Below, piece after piece: positions 55,879 through 63,542 of a stretch of DNA of 64,000 nt (positions are counted from its first letter, which is position 1; each line of letters opens with the position of its first letter). The stretch is from a bacterium (GTDB taxonomy: Bacteria > Electryoneota > RPQS01), in assembly GCA_036504735.1 (NCBI GenBank), contig DASXUQ010000010.1:1-64000 (forward strand), written 5' to 3'. Below the pieces are notes generated by a model. It made no database searches and was not told the DNA's origin. It worked only from the letters and a program-made list of their open reading frames with translations. A program made the translations under genes and the position numbers.

Positions 55879-57405
55879 TTACCGAAGTACCATGAGTTTC
55901 TGCGTGGTTTGCGCTGCACCGGCTTCAGCGCGGAGAAAGTACACGCCTGTCGTAAGTGGCGTGGCAGTGCGCTGTGAATCGAAGTGATAGGTCAGGGCTT
56001 CACCGAAGGCCGGGAGCGTGGTCTGGAAGGCCACTTGCCCCAGCACGTTGTACAAGGTCAACGTGACTTCCCGCGCCGAGGGAGGAACCTGTAGGGCAAT
56101 GTTGGCTTCCGAATTAAAGGGGTTGGGGTACACTATCACTTGAAGCAGCTGCGGAATCGCCGCATGCGGCTGAGCAGCGTCGGCCCGCCACGCACTATCG
56201 CCTCGGAGAATCAACGCTCTTCCCCGCCAGCCGACATACGCGAGGTCATCCCACGCTCCGATACCTAAATCGTCAATGCTGTCTCCATTGACATCGCCCA
56301 GATTGGCTGCCGTCTGAACGCTGATGAGGTTGAACGGCGGGCTGTCCCCATAGATCGAGAAGGCCGGTTCCGAGTAAATCCACGGATGCCCTAAGTACAA
56401 CGACAAAATGCCGTTGGGAGAATTGTCGCAGTAGGAGCGGATCTGCACGAAGTCCTGATAGCGGTCATGGTTGAAATCCCCGGCGCTGATCACCTCTGTC
56501 GCTCCGCTGCTGCACGGGAAGTTGACGGTAACGTCCGGTGTGGAATGCAAGACCGGCCCGCCGAAGTGAATCTCCGCGCCGCCGATTGTCGTCACAATCA
56601 GTTCGTCGCTGCCATCGCCGTTCAAGTCCTTGACAATCCCGCGTGGCGGGTACAGCATATTCGGCCACGTGTATGCGGGAACCGTATCGGGATGCGCTCC
56701 TCCGACAAAAATATAAGCCGCATCTGTGAGGTATGAGTAGCCTACAAAGTCCGCACAATGATCACCGTTGAGATCACCGAAAGAAAGAGGGATCACTTGC
56801 TGCGGTTGCCCTACGGGGCTGCGGTGCGTCCAGTTCGGCATAATGTCAGGTGGATTTCCGCCATAGAAAACATCCAGTGCGTCCGCGAAGTAATGATACC
56901 AATACAGATCGCTATAGCCATCCCCGTTGAAATCGCCTACCGTGCCGAAGTAATCCGCCCACGGGATGCGCCAGGTGAGAGCAGCAGTGGTGTCCGCGTT
57001 AGGGCCGCCCAAATACACATTGACGCGGAAGAAGCCTGTGGTGTCATACAACTTGATAAACCAGTCGGTGTAGCCATCTCCATTCACGTCACCCAGGTCT
57101 CCAACTTGTCCCCAATGAGCGAAAATGCCCTGCTGGGTAAGATAGGGCAGCATTGAGGGTGGATTGCCTCCGTGAAAGAACTCTAAATGGCACTGAGAGG
57201 TGTCGTGCCCAGCACCAGCCGACAGCACAGCCCAATCGTCGAAGCCGTCATTATTCTGATCTCCTAATGGCAGAAGGGCGTACCCGTATCGGCTGCTGTC
57301 CGCTGCACCTACACGGCTCCAGATTAAGTGCAGAGAATCGGGCTGGGCCTGAATTGCAGCCGATAGACTTAACACTGCCATCAGCGCCATCGTAAGGGAT
57401 TTCAT
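55879..57405 (-). CDS. secreted FG-GAP repeat protein with type IX-like sorting domain (copy 2)
   Basis: A 508-residue paralogue of the protein at 14584-16128. The start at 57405 (MKSLTMALMAVLSLSAAIQA) has GGAG seven bases upstream and a signal peptide. FG-GAP calcium loops DVNGDGYTD, DFNGDGYSD, DLNGDHCAD, DLNGDGSDE, DFNHDRYQD and DVNGDSIDD are in the same order. The C-terminus contains VYPNPFNSEANIAL and GVYFLRAEAG ending KLMVLR. It is the first gene of the copy-2 operon. Confidence 0.88.
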   Translation of the reverse strand: MKSLTMALMAVLSLSAAIQAQPDSLHLIWSRVGAADSSRYGYALLPLGDQNNDGFDDWAVLSAGAGHDTSQCHLEFFHGGNPPSMLPYLTQQGIFAHWGQVGDLGDVNGDGYTDWFIKLYDTTGFFRVNVYLGGPNADTTAALTWRIPWADYFGTVGDFNGDGYSDLYWYHYFADALDVFYGGNPPDIMPNWTHRSPVGQPQQVIPLSFGDLNGDHCADFVGYSYLTDAAYIFVGGAHPDTVPAYTWPNMLYPPRGIVKDLNGDGSDELIVTTIGGAEIHFGGPVLHSTPDVTVNFPCSSGATEVISAGDFNHDRYQDFVQIRSYCDNSPNGILSLYLGHPWIYSEPAFSIYGDSPPFNLISVQTAANLGDVNGDSIDDLGIGAWDDLAYVGWRGRALILRGDSAWRADAAQPHAAIPQLLQVIVYPNPFNSEANIALQVPPSAREVTLTLYNVLGQVAFQTTLPAFGEALTYHFDSQRTATPLTTGVYFLRAEAGAAQTTQKLMVLR

Positions 57406-57584
57406 CTGCCGCTCCAAACATTAAAGCCCTGCTTCGGACAAGTCAAAGCAAGGCGGCTAAGTATCTCGGACGTAGGAATCGAATCAGAATCAAAGTGGTG
57501 ATGACAGCCCAGTCCCATGACAGTCTTCACTTACCGCTGAACGATACCGAAGTTCTTACTAATCTTCTATTTCCCTTCCCACTC

Positions 57585-57614
57585 AATATATACTAGTTCG
57601 GATAACATTGTCAA
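57585..57614 (-). promoter_or_regulatory. promoter of the copy-2 FG-GAP/beta-helix operon
   Basis: On the minus strand TTGACA (57614-57609), an 18-base spacer and TATATT (57590-57585), about 180 bases before the start codon. The rest of the gap 57406-57860 shows nothing else recognisable. Confidence 0.6.
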
Positions 57615-57860
57615 CGGCAAGGTCGGGATTATTTTAAGTAAGGTGAAACATCAGCTTAGAATTCAGTGTACCAGTTTTGGGTCGAAATTAGGTACAGTGA
57701 GCTATCTTAGAATATTACATTTACGCATGCTCGTCCAAAACTCGTGTCAGAATGCGTTTCCGCGCATATTGGTGAACCGAAGCGGTCCAAGCCTCTGTGG
57801 ATAAGTCTTAATAACGAATAGGGTTGCATTTCAAAGATCACGGGCCAAATGATCTAAAAG

Positions 57861-57879
57861 GAAAGCCCGGAAGGCTCTC
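57861..57879 (-). terminator. weak terminator of the ubiquitin-like operon
   Basis: On the minus strand GAGAGCC-TTCCG-GGCTTTC folds into a seven-base stem (one G-T pair) followed by CTTTT, just after the last stop codon at 57887. Confidence 0.55.
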
Positions 57880-57886
57880 CTTAGCG

Positions 57887-58129
57887 TCATCGCCTGAGTA
57901 GTCGCCTCAACCTGCGTTCACTCTCGATTACCTTCCCAAAGTCTTCATCCGTCACACGAACAACGCGGTGGATTTCCTGCCGTGGAGAACGCTCTCGAAG
58001 CTCGCAGGTGTGATATTCAGCGTCTCCAGAGAGAATCCGCTTCATGGCGTCTTCTGGGTTGTCAGCTTCTGCGCGGTAGTGAACACCATATTCCCATCGT
58101 TCAATCGTCTCGATCTCGAAGGTCGGCAT
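57887..58129 (-). CDS. small operon protein, unknown (80 residues)
   Basis: An 80-residue protein starting MPTFEIETIERWEYGVHYRA. It looks like a compact alpha/beta domain with a basic C-terminal tail (SERRLRRLLRR). No family is recognised. It follows the preceding gene by three bases and is the last gene of the ubiquitin-like operon, so co-translation is likely. It could be a substrate, a regulator or an adaptor; none is shown by sequence. Confidence 0.6.
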   Translation of the reverse strand: MPTFEIETIERWEYGVHYRAEADNPEDAMKRILSGDAEYHTCELRERSPRQEIHRVVRVTDEDFGKVIESERRLRRLLRR

Positions 58130-58132
58130 CGG

Positions 58133-58387
58133 CTAATCCTCCACACGCTGGCAAATGCACAGGGCAGTTGAATGCCCACATGCAGGACAGCGTTCATCCG
58201 CTTCAATGCGGTCCAACTTCACCTGGCCGACAATCAAGTCAACGAGGTAATCCTTCGGGGATCGCTTCAGAAAGTGTTGCAAAGCCTTCTGGGCTTCGTC
58301 TTCGGTTACGTCACCTGGCTTCTTGCAAGCACTCTTGAAGTCAACGCGAATTCCGAATGGCTGGAAGAACGCTGTATATTTAGGCAT
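58133..58387 (-). CDS. small zinc-binding operon protein, unknown (84 residues)
   Basis: An 84-residue protein ending ERCPACGHSTALCICQRVED. CPAC and CIC supply a likely single zinc site. The rest is helical with a basic segment (ACKKPGDVTEDEAQKALQHF). It starts 12 bases after the E1 stop codon and overlaps nothing. No family is recognised. Its constant zinc motif next to E1 and E2 genes makes a conjugation-related role plausible. Confidence 0.6.
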   Translation of the reverse strand: MPKYTAFFQPFGIRVDFKSACKKPGDVTEDEAQKALQHFLKRSPKDYLVDLIVGQVKLDRIEADERCPACGHSTALCICQRVED

Positions 58388-58399
58388 CAGCGTTCTCCA

Positions 58400-59056
58400 T
58401 CACGTCATCAATGTGAAAGTCGCCAGATCCAGCACGATCCGTTGCGGAATCTGCTCTTCATTCACGTATCTTTTCACTAGGTTGCAGAGCACAGCAGCAG
58501 CCATCAAAGGCGTGTAGCACACCGTCCTTGCCGTACACGGTTCAGCGAGTGAATCGGCATCTGTATGCAGCGAATCCCAATACCGACTCCTCTCTTCACG
58601 GACTTGAGGATGCATAGTGTACACGATAAGAGTATCAAGTCCCATGCGCGCATCCAGGTACAATTTCACTGCTGGCTGACCGCGTACGGCACGAAAGATC
58701 GTGTTCCGAGAAACCATCGAATCCACAGCCGAAATGACTACTTCGGTTAGTGGCTGGTCTTCATACTTGGCAGCAATTGCATTGGGAGTGTGTCCACCGA
58801 ACTGCTGCATGACTTCCGACAAAGCTGTGCATTTCAGTTTGCCGATGTCTTCATCGCGGTAGAGTTGGTTCGACCAGTTATGTTCTTCAACGTAATCCGA
58901 GTCGTAGATCGTAAGGCCGCAGGCACCCATCTTGCCCAGGAACACAGCCGTGGTGCTTCCGATTGCACCTGCACCGATGAGGGTGATGCCGAGTCCGGTA
59001 AGACGGGACATGTTGACCGCGTCTTGCTGGCGAAGGTGGCGAAGATCGTTGTCCAT
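58400..59056 (-). CDS. E1-like (ThiF/UBA) activating enzyme
   Basis: A 218-residue minimal adenylation domain. GITLIGAGAIGS (residues 23-34) is the nucleotide-binding loop, DSDYVEEHNWSNQ holds the conserved acidic and N-x-Q positions, and EPCTARTVCYTP provides the candidate catalytic cysteine (C174). There are no extra E1 domains and no zinc CxxC pairs. It would adenylate the C-terminal Gly of the Ubl and pass it on. It overlaps the JAMM gene stop by one base. Confidence 0.85.
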   Translation of the reverse strand: MDNDLRHLRQQDAVNMSRLTGLGITLIGAGAIGSTTAVFLGKMGACGLTIYDSDYVEEHNWSNQLYRDEDIGKLKCTALSEVMQQFGGHTPNAIAAKYEDQPLTEVVISAVDSMVSRNTIFRAVRGQPAVKLYLDARMGLDTLIVYTMHPQVREERSRYWDSLHTDADSLAEPCTARTVCYTPLMAAAVLCNLVKRYVNEEQIPQRIVLDLATFTLMT

Positions 59057-59781
59057 CAGAACGGCCTTTCCAGTTCATCTGCTTCTCCGGGGTAAAACCA
59101 GTCCATTTCTTCTTGAAGCTCTTCCATCGTCAACGCGCCTCGGTCATGTGCGGCCCGGAGGTCAGTCACATGGTCTTGCGTGTCACGAGCCAATTGACGA
59201 TGCCCGTTGAAGCCATGCGCTTCTTCCAGCACCTTGGCTTTGAATTCGGTGAGACATTGTTCGGCCAATCCGTCAATCAAGGGGTAATGCACCTCCCAGA
59301 CTACGTCCGTTAAGAATAAATGTGCCGGATGATACTGGTCAAGCCGCATCATCGAATCGCGCTTCCTGTTGACCACAAGGCTGAGTAGATAATCACCGTT
59401 AGCCAGGCCCGCGATTGTATCATCGTCTGTTCCTGACCAAAATACCGACATATTTGCGTGAGAATGTGCGAACATTCTTAACTTACGGCTGTCGATGCCC
59501 TGAGCTTCGAGATCAAGCATCAGCTGTGCTACTGCCGCCGGATCCATCGTTGTCTCATCAGCTGAACACCTCTGCTTCAAGAGGAAGAATTCTGTTACTA
59601 GCAGGGTCGATACTGCGCCAGAGTTGGCGTCGAGGATTTCCTCGACCAAACCCAAAGCCGAGACTTCACCCTTGGCAATGTCAACCCACGCCCAGAACTT
59701 CGCCATTGCCACGGCTTCCACCTCTACACGGATTGACAATTGCACGGGATCACGCCGCGACTTGTTCTGCCACTGATTCAT
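59056..59781 (-). CDS. JAMM/MPN-type deubiquitinase-like protease
   Basis: A 241-residue protein with a complete JAMM zinc motif: E39, then H106-S-H108-x7-S116-x2-D119 (FAHSHANMSVFWSGTDDD). AGGAGGT lies five bases before the ATG. Its role in such operons is to trim the Ubl precursor to expose Gly-Gly and to remove Ubl from targets. The C-terminal quarter (GHRQLARDTQDHVTDLRAAH) is an additional helical tail. It overlaps the E2 gene by 32 bases. Confidence 0.85.
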   Translation of the reverse strand: MNQWQNKSRRDPVQLSIRVEVEAVAMAKFWAWVDIAKGEVSALGLVEEILDANSGAVSTLLVTEFFLLKQRCSADETTMDPAAVAQLMLDLEAQGIDSRKLRMFAHSHANMSVFWSGTDDDTIAGLANGDYLLSLVVNRKRDSMMRLDQYHPAHLFLTDVVWEVHYPLIDGLAEQCLTEFKAKVLEEAHGFNGHRQLARDTQDHVTDLRAAHDRGALTMEELQEEMDWFYPGEADELERPF

Positions 59782-60889
59782 GGGTGACCTCCTCGGTTGT
59801 ATCTTTCGGACGGTTAGGACAGTCTTCTTCGTCGTGGTCTACGTATTCATTGCAGTGATCGCACCACCAGCAGCTATCACACTCGCTTATCGTATGACCA
59901 TAGTCGTCGCAGTAGCTGCAATAAGGCTCTTCATCATCGCTGGGTTCTTCGTAGTCAGGATCCCAGCGTTCAATCTTTTGGTAAGGATCAGCGCTGTTGT
60001 ACGAGGAAAGAAATTGGTGCACCAATTGGAATAGACCAAATAAGTCAAGCTCTCCGGACAATCGGCTTACAAGATGGCCGCAGTTGCCCCAACAGATGTT
60101 TGATGGCTCGTCTGTCACATGCGGATGCACATAACCGTTTATGTTTGTTCCGCCTGATATCCGAGTCTTCCCTTGTCGAAGGTTTACCTCGACCTCATAG
60201 GGGTCGAATCTGTAGTCGTAACCGTCATACGAAATCACGATCTCATGCGTGACACCAACCAGTGACTCGTCTTCGATTCTGAAGCTGGCGTAAGTGCTCG
60301 GTACGAGCTTCATCAGATCTACGAATGTGTGGTTTGCCCGGCGTCTTATCCACTCCGGGTCGTGTCGGAACATCTCCAACAACTGCCTATCCGTTTCCAG
60401 CTTGCGGGAGAGCTGCATGACTTGTAAGGACAGGCGCTCTAACTCGTATGAGTCTTCGCGTATGGACGCTTGTAGTTCGCGCTTACGATCCGACACGCAG
60501 CCAGCGATGCTCTCGATCAATGCGTCCTTCTGCTGATGGCGATACGCTCTACAGAGCTTCGGTAAATGCTGATCAATCAGCTTACGAACGAACGACAACG
60601 CAGACGGATTCTTCGGCCAGATCAGAAATACGAGCCACTGCTTTCCGATTCGAGCCACAGGAACATCGTCGCACACAATGAGATCACCCGGCAGAAATTT
60701 GGCAAAGCCCGGTTCGTGTAGCACTACCATATCTGAGACGTGTTTCGTCGTCGAGACGTTGCCTGGCAATGCAACCGCCAACCCAGTGCGGTCCCAACTT
60801 TCTGCTTGCCAACTGTCCGTCAGGTCGACAATTGGGCAGTGATACTTCTGCGCATAGAAGCGTAAGAGATCCTGAATCTGTTGAATCAT
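59750..60889 (-). CDS. E2-like conjugating enzyme fused to C-terminal zinc knuckles
   Basis: A 379-residue protein. Residues about 190-300 look like an E2 fold: strands HEIVISYDGYDYRF and YEVEVNLR, then HPHV (255-258) and NICWGN with C266 as the predicted thioester cysteine, followed by a helix. Residues 1-125 are an N-terminal domain of uncertain type (PGDLIVCDDVPVARIGKQWL resembles PUA-like strands) and 125-175 a coiled coil. The C-terminus has C324-x2-C327-x4-H332-x4-C337, an exact CCHC zinc knuckle, then C340-x2-C343-x2-C346-x5-H352-x4-C357, a second knuckle-like cluster. GGAGG lies near the ATG. A fused zinc domain could act as an E3-like or RNA-binding module. Confidence 0.78.
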   Translation of the reverse strand: MIQQIQDLLRFYAQKYHCPIVDLTDSWQAESWDRTGLAVALPGNVSTTKHVSDMVVLHEPGFAKFLPGDLIVCDDVPVARIGKQWLVFLIWPKNPSALSFVRKLIDQHLPKLCRAYRHQQKDALIESIAGCVSDRKRELQASIREDSYELERLSLQVMQLSRKLETDRQLLEMFRHDPEWIRRRANHTFVDLMKLVPSTYASFRIEDESLVGVTHEIVISYDGYDYRFDPYEVEVNLRQGKTRISGGTNINGYVHPHVTDEPSNICWGNCGHLVSRLSGELDLFGLFQLVHQFLSSYNSADPYQKIERWDPDYEEPSDDEEPYCSYCDDYGHTISECDSCWWCDHCNEYVDHDEEDCPNRPKDTTEEVTHESVAEQVAA

Positions 60890-60913
60890 AGATTGTTTCC
60901 TCCGGAGGAAGAA

Positions 60914-60943
60914 GAGCCCTGACAGATTACTCCATCAGGGCTC
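60914..60943 (-). terminator. intra-operon hairpin between the Ubl and E2 genes
   Basis: GAGCCCTGA (60914-60922) and TCAGGGCTC (60935-60943) form a perfect nine-base stem. On the minus strand it lies between the Ubl stop (60991) and the E2 start (60889) and is followed by T/C-rich sequence. It may act as a leaky terminator or processing site that makes Ubl more abundant than the enzymes. Confidence 0.6.
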
Positions 60944-60990
60944 CTCTTATGTCTGGTAGCGGTGTAGGACGGACCGCCAACAGATCCTCC

Positions 60991-61200
60991 TTAGATTCCG
61001 CCTTTGACCTGCGGCACCAGCGTCAAAACGCTGCCGTCGGTCAGCACGTCCGAATCGAACGCGGGCGAGCCGTTGACGTGGCGCGTATAGCTCGAATCCT
61101 TCGGGAAGCCAGCCTGCTGAATGGCGGCTTCGACGGTGGTGCCTTCTTCAATTTGGATCTCATTTGCGGATCGTCCTAAGCACAAAACCTTGACTTTCAT
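60991..61200 (-). CDS. ubiquitin-like beta-grasp modifier ending Gly-Gly-Ile
   Basis: A 69-residue protein, MKVKVLCLGRSANEIQIEEG ... HVNGSPAFDSDVLTDGSVLT, LVPQVKGGI. The strand-strand-helix-strand order is a ThiS/MoaD/ubiquitin beta-grasp. The end is KGG followed by one Ile, so a single-residue trim by the JAMM protease would expose Gly-Gly for activation by the E1. AGGAG lies eight bases before the ATG at 61200. It is the first gene of the operon. Confidence 0.82.
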   Translation of the reverse strand: MKVKVLCLGRSANEIQIEEGTTVEAAIQQAGFPKDSSYTRHVNGSPAFDSDVLTDGSVLTLVPQVKGGI

Positions 61201-61315
61201 GAGTTTTTCTCCTAACTTGTGTGAAGCATGCCATCTACACATTCACTGGTCTTAGTTCTTATTCCCGATACTGTTCTGTCTGAACCTGTGTAGAGTTTCA
61301 ACACACAAAGATAAA

Positions 61316-63340
61316 ATGCCATATCGTGAACGTACGTCGCAGACTGAGGCGCTGCCTTCGGTTGATTTCGTAGATTTACAGACTGCCCTGCATGAAATTG
61401 AACTGCATCTGGAAGGCGGTGCTCCGCCTACAGGGTTTGGTCATCCTGCATCAGTCCTGACGAGTTCGTTTGCAGGCTACCTTCCGAAACTCCTTCGTCT
61501 CCTGTGCGCCACTGATGATAGACACCGAGCTCTAAAATTTGCGGACGGTTTGCGCCGTGTTCGCGATCAACTCCTGACTCGGAGATGCACGTACAGTCTT
61601 GCAGTGCTCTACGTCAAACTCTTGAGGCAGGTGGCTCATTACATATACGAATCCGACGCTGAATTCAGCAAAGCTGTGGCCGACCAGTCAGCTGATACAC
61701 TCGGCACGTTGCTACCCGCTTACGTTCCCGCTGTTCGTCAATTATGCGCCCAATTGCGTCACACAGACGCCGCAAAGGATGCTTTCAAGACGCTTCATCT
61801 CGGAGCACTTATCCTGCAAGAGCTCGACTATCCAGTCTCAATCATGTCCCCTCGAGAGCAACAGACCGTGGCTAAGCTCAGAGCAGACACAGAAAAGATT
61901 TTGACTCCATGCCTATTGGAGTGCGAACGACAAGCTGGAAAGGCCGTCGTCAAATTCTATATTGCTACAGAGAAAGGTCGCCATGAGGACTTGACAAACT
62001 TACGCGATGAGATTGAATCCCTTGAACACATGCTGAGCCAGTACGGATTTCTGTTTCATTCCAAACACGTTCAGGTGCACACCAGCAGATTGCGCTGCGC
62101 ACGACTTGCCATTCAAATGACGTATGGCCTCTGGCCAAGTAAGTGGCTCCTCTCGAATGATAGAGCTGATGACGGTATCATTACGAGACGAAATCTGGAT
62201 CGTCTTGATGGGCGGATGGGCGCAGAGCACTTACAGAAGATTGCGGAATCAGTGAACCAGTTGCTCGCACTTCACGAAAAGGAATTAGGCGACTTCTACC
62301 ATGCGAAGGAAATTTGTTTGTTGAGGAGCTTCTTCAATTCGCTGGCACCATTCCGGAATGTCATCCAACTGAAGTTTGTCGCTGATTTTACCCTGGCTGC
62401 GCATCTTAATTATTTGGTGAGAAGGTCGAAGGGGACTCTGGAAGAGTTCCTGTCGGCATATAGCGGCGATATCCGGGCCGTAAGTGAAATGCTGGCGAGC
62501 ATTAGAGATGAGGATATCACGGACTTCGCACTGTACGTCGCGAACAATAAGGAATCTGTGGGCACTATGCAATTCGGAACACTGGTTGCCGTGTTGCTCC
62601 GGCCCCGAATCGACGAGGAGCTTCCCTCAGCGGTTAAGTCGGCGATCAACCACTTGGCTCAAGGTCTGTCACAGACAGCAACTGCCATGCCCAAGGTTGA
62701 CCTCTTGGACAACTTGCGGCGTGCCCTATGCAGTTATGTGCAGTCGCACCTCGCAAATAGAGGTTATTGGGCGAAGACTAATGCGCCGATACGACAGGAC
62801 AAGCAGGATTTGGATAGCTATCCGGCAGAGGCTCGCTTCAATTCGAAGGACAAGGAACGTGATTTTTTCAAAGCTGTAGCGCGGTTGCGAGAACAGTCCT
62901 CGCAGAAGTGGATCGAAACAATAGAAGATGTCGTCAGGAAAGCAGAGAAGTTAGCGCAACAGCTACTTGACCTTCATCGAGGAGCCGAGGAGAAGGGTTG
63001 GGACACCAAGAAGGTAGTAATCACAATGCGGAAGTCAGTTCTTAACGGGCACAAGACCGTGCGCGATTATATTGATAAGGAGCTGACCGAGTCATCCCCG
63101 CATGAGAAGAAGGGATTCTCCTATCTCGTTGGGCGGTACGCTGTGCTGAAGCTAGCTACCGTCATTAACAACGACTCGTCGCTCGCGGTCTACTTTGGGC
63201 TCGTGGACGAGTTTTGTGAACCGGAAGGACTGTTCAAGTATCTAAACCTCCTCGGCCTACTACGGGACGACATCTTCGGTGATCATCGGTTCCAGCGGCT
63301 GAGTCAGCGCGAAAAGAAGTTCTTGGGGCTTGAAGTTTGA
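61316..63340 (+). CDS. large helical protein of unknown function
   Basis: A 674-residue protein, mostly alpha-helical by composition, with no recognised catalytic motif or membrane segment. It begins MPYRERTSQTEALPSVDFVD without a clear ribosome binding site, and is divergent from the ubiquitin-like operon with 115 bases between start codons. It may belong to the same system as a target or sensor, but only position supports that. Confidence 0.65.
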   Translation: MPYRERTSQTEALPSVDFVDLQTALHEIELHLEGGAPPTGFGHPASVLTSSFAGYLPKLLRLLCATDDRHRALKFADGLRRVRDQLLTRRCTYSLAVLYVKLLRQVAHYIYESDAEFSKAVADQSADTLGTLLPAYVPAVRQLCAQLRHTDAAKDAFKTLHLGALILQELDYPVSIMSPREQQTVAKLRADTEKILTPCLLECERQAGKAVVKFYIATEKGRHEDLTNLRDEIESLEHMLSQYGFLFHSKHVQVHTSRLRCARLAIQMTYGLWPSKWLLSNDRADDGIITRRNLDRLDGRMGAEHLQKIAESVNQLLALHEKELGDFYHAKEICLLRSFFNSLAPFRNVIQLKFVADFTLAAHLNYLVRRSKGTLEEFLSAYSGDIRAVSEMLASIRDEDITDFALYVANNKESVGTMQFGTLVAVLLRPRIDEELPSAVKSAINHLAQGLSQTATAMPKVDLLDNLRRALCSYVQSHLANRGYWAKTNAPIRQDKQDLDSYPAEARFNSKDKERDFFKAVARLREQSSQKWIETIEDVVRKAEKLAQQLLDLHRGAEEKGWDTKKVVITMRKSVLNGHKTVRDYIDKELTESSPHEKKGFSYLVGRYAVLKLATVINNDSSLAVYFGLVDEFCEPEGLFKYLNLLGLLRDDIFGDHRFQRLSQREKKFLGLEV

Positions 63341-63373
63341 CCTAACTCCTGCCTCATCCCGATTCTCACACTG

Positions 63374-63400
63374 TCCCAGGCAATGGCCTGGGATTTTTTT
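63374..63400 (+). terminator. strong rho-independent terminator
   Basis: TCCCAGGC-AATG-GCCTGGGA is a perfect eight-base stem with four-base loop, followed by seven T residues, 33 bases past the stop codon. Confidence 0.92.
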
Positions 63401-63542
63401 GTCTCTGGATCGGCCAAATCATTCTCGTTCCCTGGGGTGGCAAAGGAATGGGATAGCCCTATCTTAGTGGTTACAAATTGCACACGTAGGGCATAACATC
63501 GGCAACGCAGCGTTTCTGCGGACACAAGCGAAGGAGAACAAT

